From Kofleriaceae bacterium (GTDB taxonomy: Bacteria; Myxococcota_A; Polyangia; Haliangiales; Haliangiaceae), in assembly GCA_018058095.1 (NCBI GenBank), contig JAGPCO010000035.1, positions 1 through 57,772 on the forward strand: 57,772 bases of DNA. Reading direction: 5' to 3'. The position numbers were made by a program, and so were the translations under genes. The notes under the pieces are model-generated. The model worked only from the letters and a program-made list of their open reading frames with translations, was not told where the DNA came from and made no database searches. This document shows positions 41,125-49,120 of this stretch, piece by piece (position 1 is the first letter of the stretch; every line of letters starts with the position of its first letter).

Positions 41125-41495
41125 GACGACCTCCGCCCCGCCGCGGCCCCGGCCAGGGCCAGGGCCAGGGCCGGCGACGCGGTCGGCGCGGCCACGTGGG
41201 CGCGTTCGCGGTGCAGGGCCTTCACCACCACCCGGGCCATCCGGTCGGCGGCGCGGGACACCGCGGCCAGGACCGAGCCGTCGTGCTCGAGCACGATCAG
41301 CTGCTTGCGGCCGTGGACCCGCAGCTGGATCCGCTTGTCGCGCCCGCCGCGCGGGCCGTTGTCGTCGCTGATGACCAGGTCGACACGGGGGATGGCCTGG
41401 CGGAAGCGGCCGAGCGCGAACTGCAGGCGGCGCACGACCTGGTCGTGCAGCTCGGCGGCCAGCTCGACACCCCGTGCCTTGATCGAGATCTCCAT
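41121..41495 (-). CDS. Ribosome hibernation promoting factor family (HPF/RaiA)
   Basis: The protein has 124 residues, the short form. It begins MEISIKARGVELAAELHDQVVRRLQFALGRF, contains VDLVISDDNGPRGGRDKRIQLRVHGRKQLIVLEHDGSVLAAVSRAADRM, the S30AE fold of ribosome-binding hibernation factors, and ends with an Ala-rich tail. ATG 41495 is preceded by AAGGAGCTACCC, a clear ribosome binding site. The stop overlaps the zinc-ribbon start, so translation is coupled. The divergent NhaR-like LysR gene starts 106 bp away and may control it. Confidence 0.9.
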   Translation of the reverse strand: MEISIKARGVELAAELHDQVVRRLQFALGRFRQAIPRVDLVISDDNGPRGGRDKRIQLRVHGRKQLIVLEHDGSVLAAVSRAADRMARVVVKALHRERAHVAAPTASPALALALAGAAAGRRSS

Positions 41496-41600
41496 GGGTA
41501 GCTCCTTGGTCGGAAACGGGTTGTTGAGAGCCCCAGGATGGGTCCGGTCGTGACGTCCGACAATTAGAAAGAACACCAGCAACATGTAGACTAAAGCGAC
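41496..41600. promoter_or_regulatory. Divergent promoter region between HPF and NhaR-like regulator
   Basis: These 105 bp are clearly lower in GC than the rest, with ACAATTAGAAAGAACACCAG and TAGACTAAAG near the LysR start. This is where RNA polymerase and a LysR-type regulator would be expected to bind. No single high-confidence -10/-35 pair or T-N11-A box is claimed. Confidence 0.5.
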
Positions 41601-42572
41601 ATGTTGGATCCCTGGCTCAACTACCACCACCTGCTCTACTTCTGGATGGTGGCCCGCGAGGGTGGCCTGGCCCCGGCCGGCCGCGTGCTGCGCCTGGCCC
41701 ACCCGACGCTGAGCGCGCAGATCAAGCAGCTCGAGCGCAGCCTCGGGGTGGCGCTGTTCGAGCGGCGCGGGCGCAAGCTGGCGCTGACCGAGGCCGGCCG
41801 GACCGCCTACCGCTACGCCGACGACATCTTCGGCATGGGCCGCGAGCTGGTCGAGGCGATGCGCGGCGGCGCGCCCGGGCACGGCCGGCTCACCGTCGGC
41901 GTGGTCGACAGCGTCCCGAAGATGCTGGTGCGGCAGCTGCTCGAGCCGGTGCTGGCGACCGGCGTACACCTGGTCTGTCAGGAGGACCGGTACGATCGCT
42001 TGCTGGCCGACCTGGCCCTGCACACCCTCGACGTGGTCATCGCCGAGTCGCCGGCGCCGCCGGGCGCGGCCGGGCCGATCTACACCCACCTCCTGGGCGA
42101 GTGCGGCGTGACCTTCCTCGGACCGGCCGCGCTGGCGACCCGCTGCCGCCCGGGCTTCCCCGCCTCCCTGCACGGCGCGCCCTTCCTGCTGCCCCTCGGC
42201 GGCAGCGTGCTGCGGCGGGCGCTCGACGCCTGGTTCATGCGCGAGGGCATCGTGCCGCGGGTGGTGGCCGAGGCCGAGGACAGCGCCCTGCTCAAGGCGC
42301 TCGCCACCGACGGCCACGGCGTCGTCGTCGTGCCGCACGCGGCCGAGGGCGACAGCCGGCGCCAGTACGCGCTTGCCCGCATCGGCCGGACCGAGCAGGT
42401 GCGGGAGCGGTTCTACGCCATCAGCGGCGAGCGCAAGCTGGCCCATCCGGCGGTGCTCGCGCTCCACGGCGCGGCCCGGGCCGAGATCTTCAAGGCCACG
42501 CCACGGCCGCGAGCCGCCCCGGGCTCGAGCCGGCGCCTGACCGCCAAGCCGGCTACCGGCAGGGCGGGATGA
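41601..42572 (+). CDS. LysR-family transcriptional regulator, NhaR-like
   Basis: The protein has 323 residues. The winged helix-turn-helix (about 8-66) reads NYHHLLYFWMVAREGGLAPAGRVLRLAHPTLSAQIKQLERSLG, close in pattern to NhaR-type LysR regulators. The effector-binding domain has VGVVDSVPKMLVRQLLEPVL, LDVVIAESPAPPG and GECGVTFLGPAAL. The C-terminus ends in an Ala/Arg-rich stretch. Its position divergent to the HPF/zinc-ribbon/TerC operon suggests it controls that set under ionic or envelope stress, by analogy with NhaR. The stop lies 20 bp inside the convergent lipoprotein gene at 42553. Confidence 0.88.
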   Translation: MLDPWLNYHHLLYFWMVAREGGLAPAGRVLRLAHPTLSAQIKQLERSLGVALFERRGRKLALTEAGRTAYRYADDIFGMGRELVEAMRGGAPGHGRLTVGVVDSVPKMLVRQLLEPVLATGVHLVCQEDRYDRLLADLALHTLDVVIAESPAPPGAAGPIYTHLLGECGVTFLGPAALATRCRPGFPASLHGAPFLLPLGGSVLRRALDAWFMREGIVPRVVAEAEDSALLKALATDGHGVVVVPHAAEGDSRRQYALARIGRTEQVRERFYAISGERKLAHPAVLALHGAARAEIFKATPRPRAAPGSSRRLTAKPATGRAG

Positions 42573-43431
42573 TGTCGGCGCTGGCGTGATCGCCGCTGTC
42601 GGTGGCCGAGGCCACGATCAGCACCTCGTCGCGCCCGGTGTCCCAGCCCTGCCAGGTCGAGTCCTCGATCGGCTCGTCCTCGAAGTACTGCCAGCTGGCC
42701 TCGCGGTAGCGCCAGCCCCACTGGCTGTACATGTCGCTCATCATGTCGTCGGTCAGCGCGGCCGGGATGCCCGGGACCTCCTCGGGGTCGCCGATGTAGC
42801 ACGGCTCCAGCGTGCCGACCGAGTAGTCGCTCAGCGACGAGGCGTAGCGCATCAGCTCATCGGACAGGCCCAGCTCGGTCAGGCGGGCCTCGTAGGCCGC
42901 GGCCTTGGCGCCGTAGTCGGTGTCGGCGCTGACGAAGGTGTAGCGGGCGAAGGCCTGGCGCCCAGCCGCGCGCGCCTCGTCGTTGTAGGTGGTGAGCGCG
43001 GTGCCCTCGCTCAGCACCAGCGGGATCCGCAGCGCGGTCTTGAACAGGTGCTTGTCGGCGGCGTAGGCCAGCAGGCGGGCGAACACCGCCTTGCCGACGT
43101 ACGGCACCTGGTCGAGCTGGCGCAGGTCCGTGAACGCGCCGCCGGCCAGGGTCGTCCGGGCCCGCACGATGCCGCGCGCGACCCGCGTCGACAGGCCGAC
43201 GTCGCTCCTGAGCTTGGTCTCGGTCGCGTTGCTCACCAGCCGCAGCACGGCGGCGCCGTCGGGGCTCCAGTCCTCGACGCCGAACGCGTCGGCCTTGCTC
43301 TCCTCCGTGTAGAAGACGTCGTCGACCGGGTCCTCGATCTCCGGATCGGCGCAGGCCAGCAGGGTGACCGGCAACACCAGGGCGAGCGAGGACGTGAGGA
43401 TCCGGATGGCCAGGGGGTGCGAGGGCGTCAT
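42553..43431 (-). CDS. Lipoprotein with helix-hairpin-helix-like segment
   Basis: The protein has 292 residues with lipobox TLLAC (Cys27). The linker holds FYTEESKADAFG, a K-A-D motif like that in two other lipoproteins. Residues about 65-115 look like a helix-hairpin-helix/ComEA-type element (VARGIVRARTTLAGGAFTDLRQLDQVPYVGKAVFARLLAYA). The remainder is helical and acidic with RYASSLSDYSVG and PCYIGDPEEVPG. HhH domains usually bind DNA, which is odd in a lipoprotein unless it meets extracellular DNA. The start (ATG 43431) is divergent to the STAND kinase gene by 154 bp. Confidence 0.72.
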   Translation of the reverse strand: MTPSHPLAIRILTSSLALVLPVTLLACADPEIEDPVDDVFYTEESKADAFGVEDWSPDGAAVLRLVSNATETKLRSDVGLSTRVARGIVRARTTLAGGAFTDLRQLDQVPYVGKAVFARLLAYAADKHLFKTALRIPLVLSEGTALTTYNDEARAAGRQAFARYTFVSADTDYGAKAAAYEARLTELGLSDELMRYASSLSDYSVGTLEPCYIGDPEEVPGIPAALTDDMMSDMYSQWGWRYREASWQYFEDEPIEDSTWQGWDTGRDEVLIVASATDSGDHASADIIPPCR

Positions 43432-43585
43432 GACGCACCTGCTAGCAAGGGGTACGCCATGGCCGGGGCCGCGAGATCATTGACCAGGCGCCGCCTACCC
43501 GAGCGGCCATGGCCAGCGCGCTGACCGGGCCGGGGATGCGGCGCCGGGACCAGACAGGCTGGGCCGCGCGTCGTAGGCTCGGGCG

Positions 43586-46500
43586 GTGGAGACGCGCGAC
43601 CACGACGCCGCTGGCGGCGACGGCGGCCTCGATGCGCAGGCCAGCCGGTCGGGCGCCTCGGCCGAGACCGAGTCGCTGACCGACGCGGCCGTGGGCGTGG
43701 CTGATGGCGCGACGGCGTCCTTGCCCGGGGCTGCCGGCGCCCCACCCGCGCGCCGCCCGGACCAGCGCGCGCTCCTCGGCCGCCGGCTCGGCAAGTACGT
43801 GGTGGTCGCGCCGCTGGGTCGGGGCGGCTCGGCCGACGTGTTCCGCGCCGAGGAGGAGGAGCTCGGCCGCAGCGCGGTCATCAAGGTCATGCGTGCCGAC
43901 GTGAAGGCCACCCCGCTGCGGATCGAGCGGTTCCTGCGCGAGGCCAAGCTGGCGTCGCGGCTCGACCACCCGTACGCCGCCCACATCTACGCGTTCGGGG
44001 CCGAGCCCGACGGCCTGCTGTGGATCGCGATGGAGCACGTGCGCGGCACCACCCTCGACGACCTGCTGGCCCGGCGCGGGCCCATGCCGCCGGCGCTGCT
44101 GGCCCCGCTGTTCGAGCGGCTGTGCCAGGTCGTACACGGCGCGCACGAGCTGGGCATCGTCCACCGCGACATCAAGCTGGCCAACGTCATGGTGCTCGAG
44201 CGCTCGGGCCAGCTCCTGCCCAAGCTGCTCGACTTCGGCATCGCCAAGGCGGCGACCGCGGCCGGCCCGCCCCGACCCGGCGAGCCCGACACCGGCGCCG
44301 ACGCCGACGCCGACGCGGCGCCGGACCAGGCCGCGGCGGGGCGGCCGCCCGGACCGCCGTCGACCGGGCACGGCGCGCTCATCGGCACGCCGGCGTACAT
44401 GGCGCCGGAGCAGTGGAGCAACCCGGCCGCGGTCGACCACCGCGCCGACATCTACGCCCTCGGGGTGGTGGCGTACCGGATGCTGACCGGGCGCCCGCCG
44501 GTGCAGGGCGAGACCCGCGTGGCCCTGGCCGCGGCGCACCAGCACGTGGTGCCGGCGCCGATCGAGGGTGTCCCGCCGGCCCTGGCCGACGCCGTCGCGC
44601 GTGCGCTCGAGAAGCGGGTCGACGACCGCTGGCCGAGCGCGCTGGCCCTGGGCGCCGCCGTCGCCGCCGCGGTCGGCGCCAGCGCCGGGGAGGTGGTGCC
44701 GCTGCTCGACGGCGAGACGCGCGAGCGGTGGGAGCAGGCCGGGCCGCAGCCGCTGGCCGAGGCGGTCGCCAGCCTGGCCGTCGCCAGCTCCACCGTCGAG
44801 GTCGACGCCGCGCTGCGCGGCTTGATCGACATCACCTGTCGCTGGCTGGCGGCCATCGCCCTGGCCGGCGCGCGTGGCGTCGCCGACGCCGGCCTGCGCG
44901 AGACCCTGGTCGCGGTGTGGGGCCGCGAGGACGCCCGGTCGTGGCTCGAGGTCGCCACCGCCGCCGCCGCCGCCGGCGCGCGCGGGCAGGCCGAGGCCGC
45001 GGCCGCGGCGCGAGCCGGTGCCGCCCCGCGCCGCCCCCCGGCGCCGGGTGAGCTGGCCGACCCGTTGCCCGAGCTGCCGGCCATGCTGGCCGCGGCCGGG
45101 GTGCTGCGCCAGCTCGCGGCGCGGGGTGCGCGCGGGCGCACCGCCGAGGAGCTCGCCGCCGACGTCGGCGCGGTGGCGCCGGCGCTGGCGGCGCTGGCGC
45201 CCCTGCTCGACTACCGGCTCGCGGTCGGCGGCGAGGACGGCCCCGAGCTGTGGACCGGGCTGCGGCGCGGGGCGCGCGGCCGGGCCCTGCTGTGGGGCGA
45301 CGCCATCGCCGTCGGCGAGGTGTGCATGATCGACGACGACGGCCGCATCGTCCTGCGCCTGACCCCGCTGGTGCGGGCCCAGCGCCCGGTCCCGCACGCC
45401 GACCTCGAGCTGTTCGTGATCTGGCGGGCCGACAAGCGGGCGGCCCGGCTGGCGGCCGGCCCGTGGGGCTACGAGCGCGACGACGCCGAGGCCGGCTCGA
45501 TGCTGGCCGCCCTCGGCACCACCGACACCGACACCGCGTACGACGCGGGTGACGACGAGTCGCCGTACCCTGGGCTGGCCGCGTTCACCTCGGCCGACAC
45601 CGCCCGCTTCTTCGGGCGCGAGGCCGAGGTCGAGGCGCTGGCCAACCGGCTGGTGCGGGCGCCGATGGTCGCCGTCGTCGGCAGCTCCGGCGTCGGCAAG
45701 TCGTCGTTCGTCCACGCCGGCCTGATCGGGCGGCTGACCGCGAGCGAGGAGCCCGCCGCCGTCATCACCCTGCGCCCGGGGCGCCACCCGCTGGCCGCGC
45801 TGGTCACGGCCGTGGCCGAGGCATCGGAGGCGCCGTGCTCGGCCGACGTGGTGGTGGCGACGCTGCGTGCCCTCGGCGAGCGGCGCCCGCGCGGCCTGCT
45901 GGTGGTGGTCGACCAGCTCGAGGAGCTGGTCACGCTGTGCGGCGAGGCCGGCGAGCGCGAGCGGTTCGGCCAGGCCCTGGCCGGCGCCGCCAGCGGCCCG
46001 AGCGCGCCGGTGCGGGTGGTGTTCACCGTCCGCGACGACTTCGCCGGGGTGCTCGAGTCGATCGACGGCCTGCGCGGCCAGGTCGAGCCGTTCGTGCTGG
46101 GCCCGCCCTCGCGCGAGGCGCTGCGGCGCATCGTCATCGAGCCGGCCCGGCGCCATGGCGCGGTGATCGAGGCCGGCCTGGTCGACGAGCTGGTCGACGC
46201 CGTGGTCGATCGGGCCGGCGCGCTGCCGCTGCTGTCGTTCACCGCGGCCCGGTTGTGGGCCGGGCGCGAGCTGGCGACCCGGACCCTGACCCGCGCCGCC
46301 CTGGCCGCGATCGGCGGGGTCGCCGGCGCGCTGGCGACCTACGCCGACGAGGTCTACGCCACGCTCGATCGCGCGCAGCAGGAGGTGGTGCGCCAGCTGT
46401 TCGCGCGCCTGGTCGCGGCCGACGGCACCCGGGTGCCACACCCGCGGGCCGAGCTGGCCGGGCTCGACCGCGGCGGGGTGGTGATCGATCGACTGGCCGC

Positions 46501-49030
46501 GGCCCGGCTGCTGGTGATCGGCGACGGCGGTGAACGCGGCGCGGGCGGCGAGGTGGTCGAGATCGTGCACGAGTGCCTGGCCGAGCGCTGGCCGCGCCTG
46601 ACGCGGTGGCGGCAGGAGGACGCGGCCGAGCAGGCCATCCTGGCCGACCTGCGCCAGGCGTCCCGCCGCTGGCACGAGCAGGGTCGGACCGATGATCTGC
46701 TGTGGCGCGGCGTGGCCCTGGCCGACCTGCAGCGGCTGCGCGCCGCCGCCGCCGCCCTGACCGACCGCGAGCGCGCGTTCTCCGACGCGTCGATCGGCCT
46801 GGCCCAGCGCGCCCGTCGCTGGCGCCGGATCGTGGTGGCGGCGGTGATGGTGACCCTGACCGCGGTGGCCGGGGCGATGACGCTGCTGTCGCTCCGGGCC
46901 GGGCGCGAGCGGACCCGGGCCGAGCGCGCCGCCCGCGCGGCCGCCGGCGCCGCCGGGCTGGCCGAGCAGCGCCTGACCGACAACCTGATCGCCCAGGCCC
47001 GGCGCGAGTCCTCCGCGGGCAACCCGGTGGCCGCGCTGGCGTACGCCCGCGCCGCGTTCGATCGCGGCGGCGACGACCTCGCGCTGCGCCTCCTCACCGG
47101 CGCCGCGGCCGCGGCCTGGCCGGCCGAGCGGGTCACCCACCGCGACCTGCTCGAGACCCTGGTCGCCGCCGACGGCCGGCGTGCCCTGGTCCAGGCCGGC
47201 GAGGAGATGGTGATGCTCGACGGCGACGGCCAGGAGCAGCGTCGCTTCCGGCTGGCCGGGGTGTCCCAGGGCTACCAGATCAGCCCCGACGGCCGCTGGT
47301 TCGTGGTGACCGACCCCGACCTGCGGGTGATCGATCTCGACGACCCGAGCCAGGTTCGCCGGGTCGCCCCGGCCGCCAGCGCCGATGACCCGCGCTTCGG
47401 CCCGTTCTTCCTGCCCGACGGCGGGGTCGGCGCGCGCCGCCTCGGCCGGCTCGAGGTGCTCGAGGCCGATGGGCGGGTCCGCCACACCGTCGAGCTCGGC
47501 GCCGGGACGCCGTTCTACTCGGGTCGCCTCGGCCGGATCGCGCTGGCCGAGGGCGAGGGCGCCGCGGCGGCGGTCCGGGTGTTCGACCTGGCCAGCCTGC
47601 GCCCGCGCGGGGCCGTCCCGCTCGCCGCCGTCGACGTCCTGTTCAGCGATGACGGCCGCCGGCTGGCCGTGGCCACCGCCGATGGCAACGTCCACCTGTT
47701 CGACGGCGCGCTGCGCCCGCTGCGGGTGCTGCCGATCGGCGCGCCGACCGCCGGTCTGCACTTCTCGCCGACGGCCGACCGCCTGGCGGTGTGGACCCAC
47801 GCCGGCATCGGCCTGTACCGGGTCGACGACGGGGTGCGGATGGCGTCGATCGACGGCGTCGACATCGGCATCACCGCGCTCGAGTTCGACGGCGACGACG
47901 TGTGGACCGGCGACACCGACGGCATGATCCGGCGCTGGCGCGGCGACGGCGCCCTGGTCGGCGCCCTGTTCGGGCCGGGTGGGACCATCGAGGAGCTGCA
48001 CCTCACGCCGACCTCGCTGGTGGCCAGGACCGCCGGCACGATGCGGTACTACCGGCGCGACGCCCTGGTGGCCACGGCGCTGCCGGCGAGCGCGCAGTGC
48101 CACGCCCTGGAGGTGTGGGCGCCGCCGGCCGCGCGTGATGGCCGGGTCGTGGTGGCGTGTGACGACCGCACCCTGCGCACCTGGTTCCCGACCACCGGCG
48201 AGGTCCACCGCTACGGCGCCGGGTACATGACGGTCGCGGCCATCGCGCCCGACCGCGCCGGCGAGCGCGTCGCCGTCCTGGTCGACGACCACCTCGAGGT
48301 GTACCGGGCCACCGGCGAGCGCGAGCAGGTGGTCACCGGGTTCGCGCTGTCGGAGACCTCGACCCTCACCCTGACCGCGACCGACCTGTGGCTAGGCACC
48401 ACCGTCGGCACCGTGCGCCGCTTCGACCTGGCGCGGCGGGCCTGGACCACGGTCCGCGTGCGCCCGACCGAGGAGGGCACGGCGTGGAGCCTGACCGAGC
48501 TGGCCGATGGCCGCCTGGTCGCGCCGATGAGCGACGGCGAGCTGCTGGTGCTGCGCGGCGACGCGGTCGTCGCCCGTCAGCCGGCGCTCGGCCGCTCGGT
48601 CCGGGTCGTCGAGGGCGGCGCCGGTGGCGTGCTCGCGGTGCTGTCGGCCGATCGGCCGGTCGAGCTGCGCGACGGCGCGACCCTGGCGCCACGCCACACG
48701 CTGGCGCCGCTGGCCAGCTCGATCGAGGGCGGCAGCCTCGACCCGTCCGGTCGGCTGCTGGCGCTGCGCACGGGCGATCAGGAGGTGGTCCTGGTCGACG
48801 CCCGCACCGGGCAGGTCCTGGTCGACCTGCCGCTCGGGGCGACCAGCCTGGACAGCGCGGTGTTCACCGCCGACGGCCGCGCCCTGGTCGTCATCCTGGC
48901 CGGACGGCCGACCCTGGTGCCGTTGCCGATCGACGACCGCCCGATCGCGACGATCCGGCGCGACCTCGACTGCCACCTGGCGCTGCGCCTCGACGGGACG
49001 ACCCTGATCCCGACCGTGCCGTCCTGCTGA
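43586..49030 (+). CDS. Giant Ser/Thr kinase - nSTAND ATPase - WD40-like propeller protein
   Basis: The protein has 1814 residues with a GTG start. The kinase domain (about 70-325) has GRGGSADV near 77, VIKVMRAD, HRDIKLANVM near 191 (Leu in place of the usual Pro after Lys), DFGIAK near 215 and GTPAYMAPEQ. A central unassigned region follows (about 330-650). The nSTAND1-type ATPase starts at YPGLAAFTSADTARFFGREAEVE (about 660), with Walker A GSSGVGKSS near 700, Walker B LLVVVDQLEEL near 772 and helical segments to about 1060. A transmembrane segment lies about 1081-1103, followed by coiled helices. Residues about 1150-1814 form repeated propeller blades (NVHLFDGALRPLRVLPIGAPTAGLHFSPTADRL). This assembly resembles NLR-like/STAND sensor proteins in myxobacteria. 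Confidence 0.93.
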   Translation: METRDHDAAGGDGGLDAQASRSGASAETESLTDAAVGVADGATASLPGAAGAPPARRPDQRALLGRRLGKYVVVAPLGRGGSADVFRAEEEELGRSAVIKVMRADVKATPLRIERFLREAKLASRLDHPYAAHIYAFGAEPDGLLWIAMEHVRGTTLDDLLARRGPMPPALLAPLFERLCQVVHGAHELGIVHRDIKLANVMVLERSGQLLPKLLDFGIAKAATAAGPPRPGEPDTGADADADAAPDQAAAGRPPGPPSTGHGALIGTPAYMAPEQWSNPAAVDHRADIYALGVVAYRMLTGRPPVQGETRVALAAAHQHVVPAPIEGVPPALADAVARALEKRVDDRWPSALALGAAVAAAVGASAGEVVPLLDGETRERWEQAGPQPLAEAVASLAVASSTVEVDAALRGLIDITCRWLAAIALAGARGVADAGLRETLVAVWGREDARSWLEVATAAAAAGARGQAEAAAAARAGAAPRRPPAPGELADPLPELPAMLAAAGVLRQLAARGARGRTAEELAADVGAVAPALAALAPLLDYRLAVGGEDGPELWTGLRRGARGRALLWGDAIAVGEVCMIDDDGRIVLRLTPLVRAQRPVPHADLELFVIWRADKRAARLAAGPWGYERDDAEAGSMLAALGTTDTDTAYDAGDDESPYPGLAAFTSADTARFFGREAEVEALANRLVRAPMVAVVGSSGVGKSSFVHAGLIGRLTASEEPAAVITLRPGRHPLAALVTAVAEASEAPCSADVVVATLRALGERRPRGLLVVVDQLEELVTLCGEAGERERFGQALAGAASGPSAPVRVVFTVRDDFAGVLESIDGLRGQVEPFVLGPPSREALRRIVIEPARRHGAVIEAGLVDELVDAVVDRAGALPLLSFTAARLWAGRELATRTLTRAALAAIGGVAGALATYADEVYATLDRAQQEVVRQLFARLVAADGTRVPHPRAELAGLDRGGVVIDRLAAARLLVIGDGGERGAGGEVVEIVHECLAERWPRLTRWRQEDAAEQAILADLRQASRRWHEQGRTDDLLWRGVALADLQRLRAAAAALTDRERAFSDASIGLAQRARRWRRIVVAAVMVTLTAVAGAMTLLSLRAGRERTRAERAARAAAGAAGLAEQRLTDNLIAQARRESSAGNPVAALAYARAAFDRGGDDLALRLLTGAAAAAWPAERVTHRDLLETLVAADGRRALVQAGEEMVMLDGDGQEQRRFRLAGVSQGYQISPDGRWFVVTDPDLRVIDLDDPSQVRRVAPAASADDPRFGPFFLPDGGVGARRLGRLEVLEADGRVRHTVELGAGTPFYSGRLGRIALAEGEGAAAAVRVFDLASLRPRGAVPLAAVDVLFSDDGRRLAVATADGNVHLFDGALRPLRVLPIGAPTAGLHFSPTADRLAVWTHAGIGLYRVDDGVRMASIDGVDIGITALEFDGDDVWTGDTDGMIRRWRGDGALVGALFGPGGTIEELHLTPTSLVARTAGTMRYYRRDALVATALPASAQCHALEVWAPPAARDGRVVVACDDRTLRTWFPTTGEVHRYGAGYMTVAAIAPDRAGERVAVLVDDHLEVYRATGEREQVVTGFALSETSTLTLTATDLWLGTTVGTVRRFDLARRAWTTVRVRPTEEGTAWSLTELADGRLVAPMSDGELLVLRGDAVVARQPALGRSVRVVEGGAGGVLAVLSADRPVELRDGATLAPRHTLAPLASSIEGGSLDPSGRLLALRTGDQEVVLVDARTGQVLVDLPLGATSLDSAVFTADGRALVVILAGRPTLVPLPIDDRPIATIRRDLDCHLALRLDGTTLIPTVPSC

Positions 49031-49065
49031 GGCGCGGTCGATCGCGACGGCGGCATCGCCCCAGC

Positions 49066-49115
49066 GATCACCGGTCGACGGCCCGCGCCGCCTGGTGGAG
49101 TGATCACCGGTCGAC
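49066..49115. repeat. Two direct copies of GATCACCGGTCGAC
   Basis: The 14-base unit at 49066-49079 is repeated at 49102-49115, 36 bp apart, in the 90-bp gap between two convergent genes. The second copy includes the palindrome GGTCGACC. Function unknown; a terminator or slippage are equally possible. Confidence 0.6.
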
Positions 49116-49120
49116 CGCCC

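Noticed and set aside
43442-48292. 1616-codon minus-strand open frame
   Set aside because: It is antisense to the kinase-STAND gene, whose frame carries clear motifs; no motif is seen in the antisense translation.
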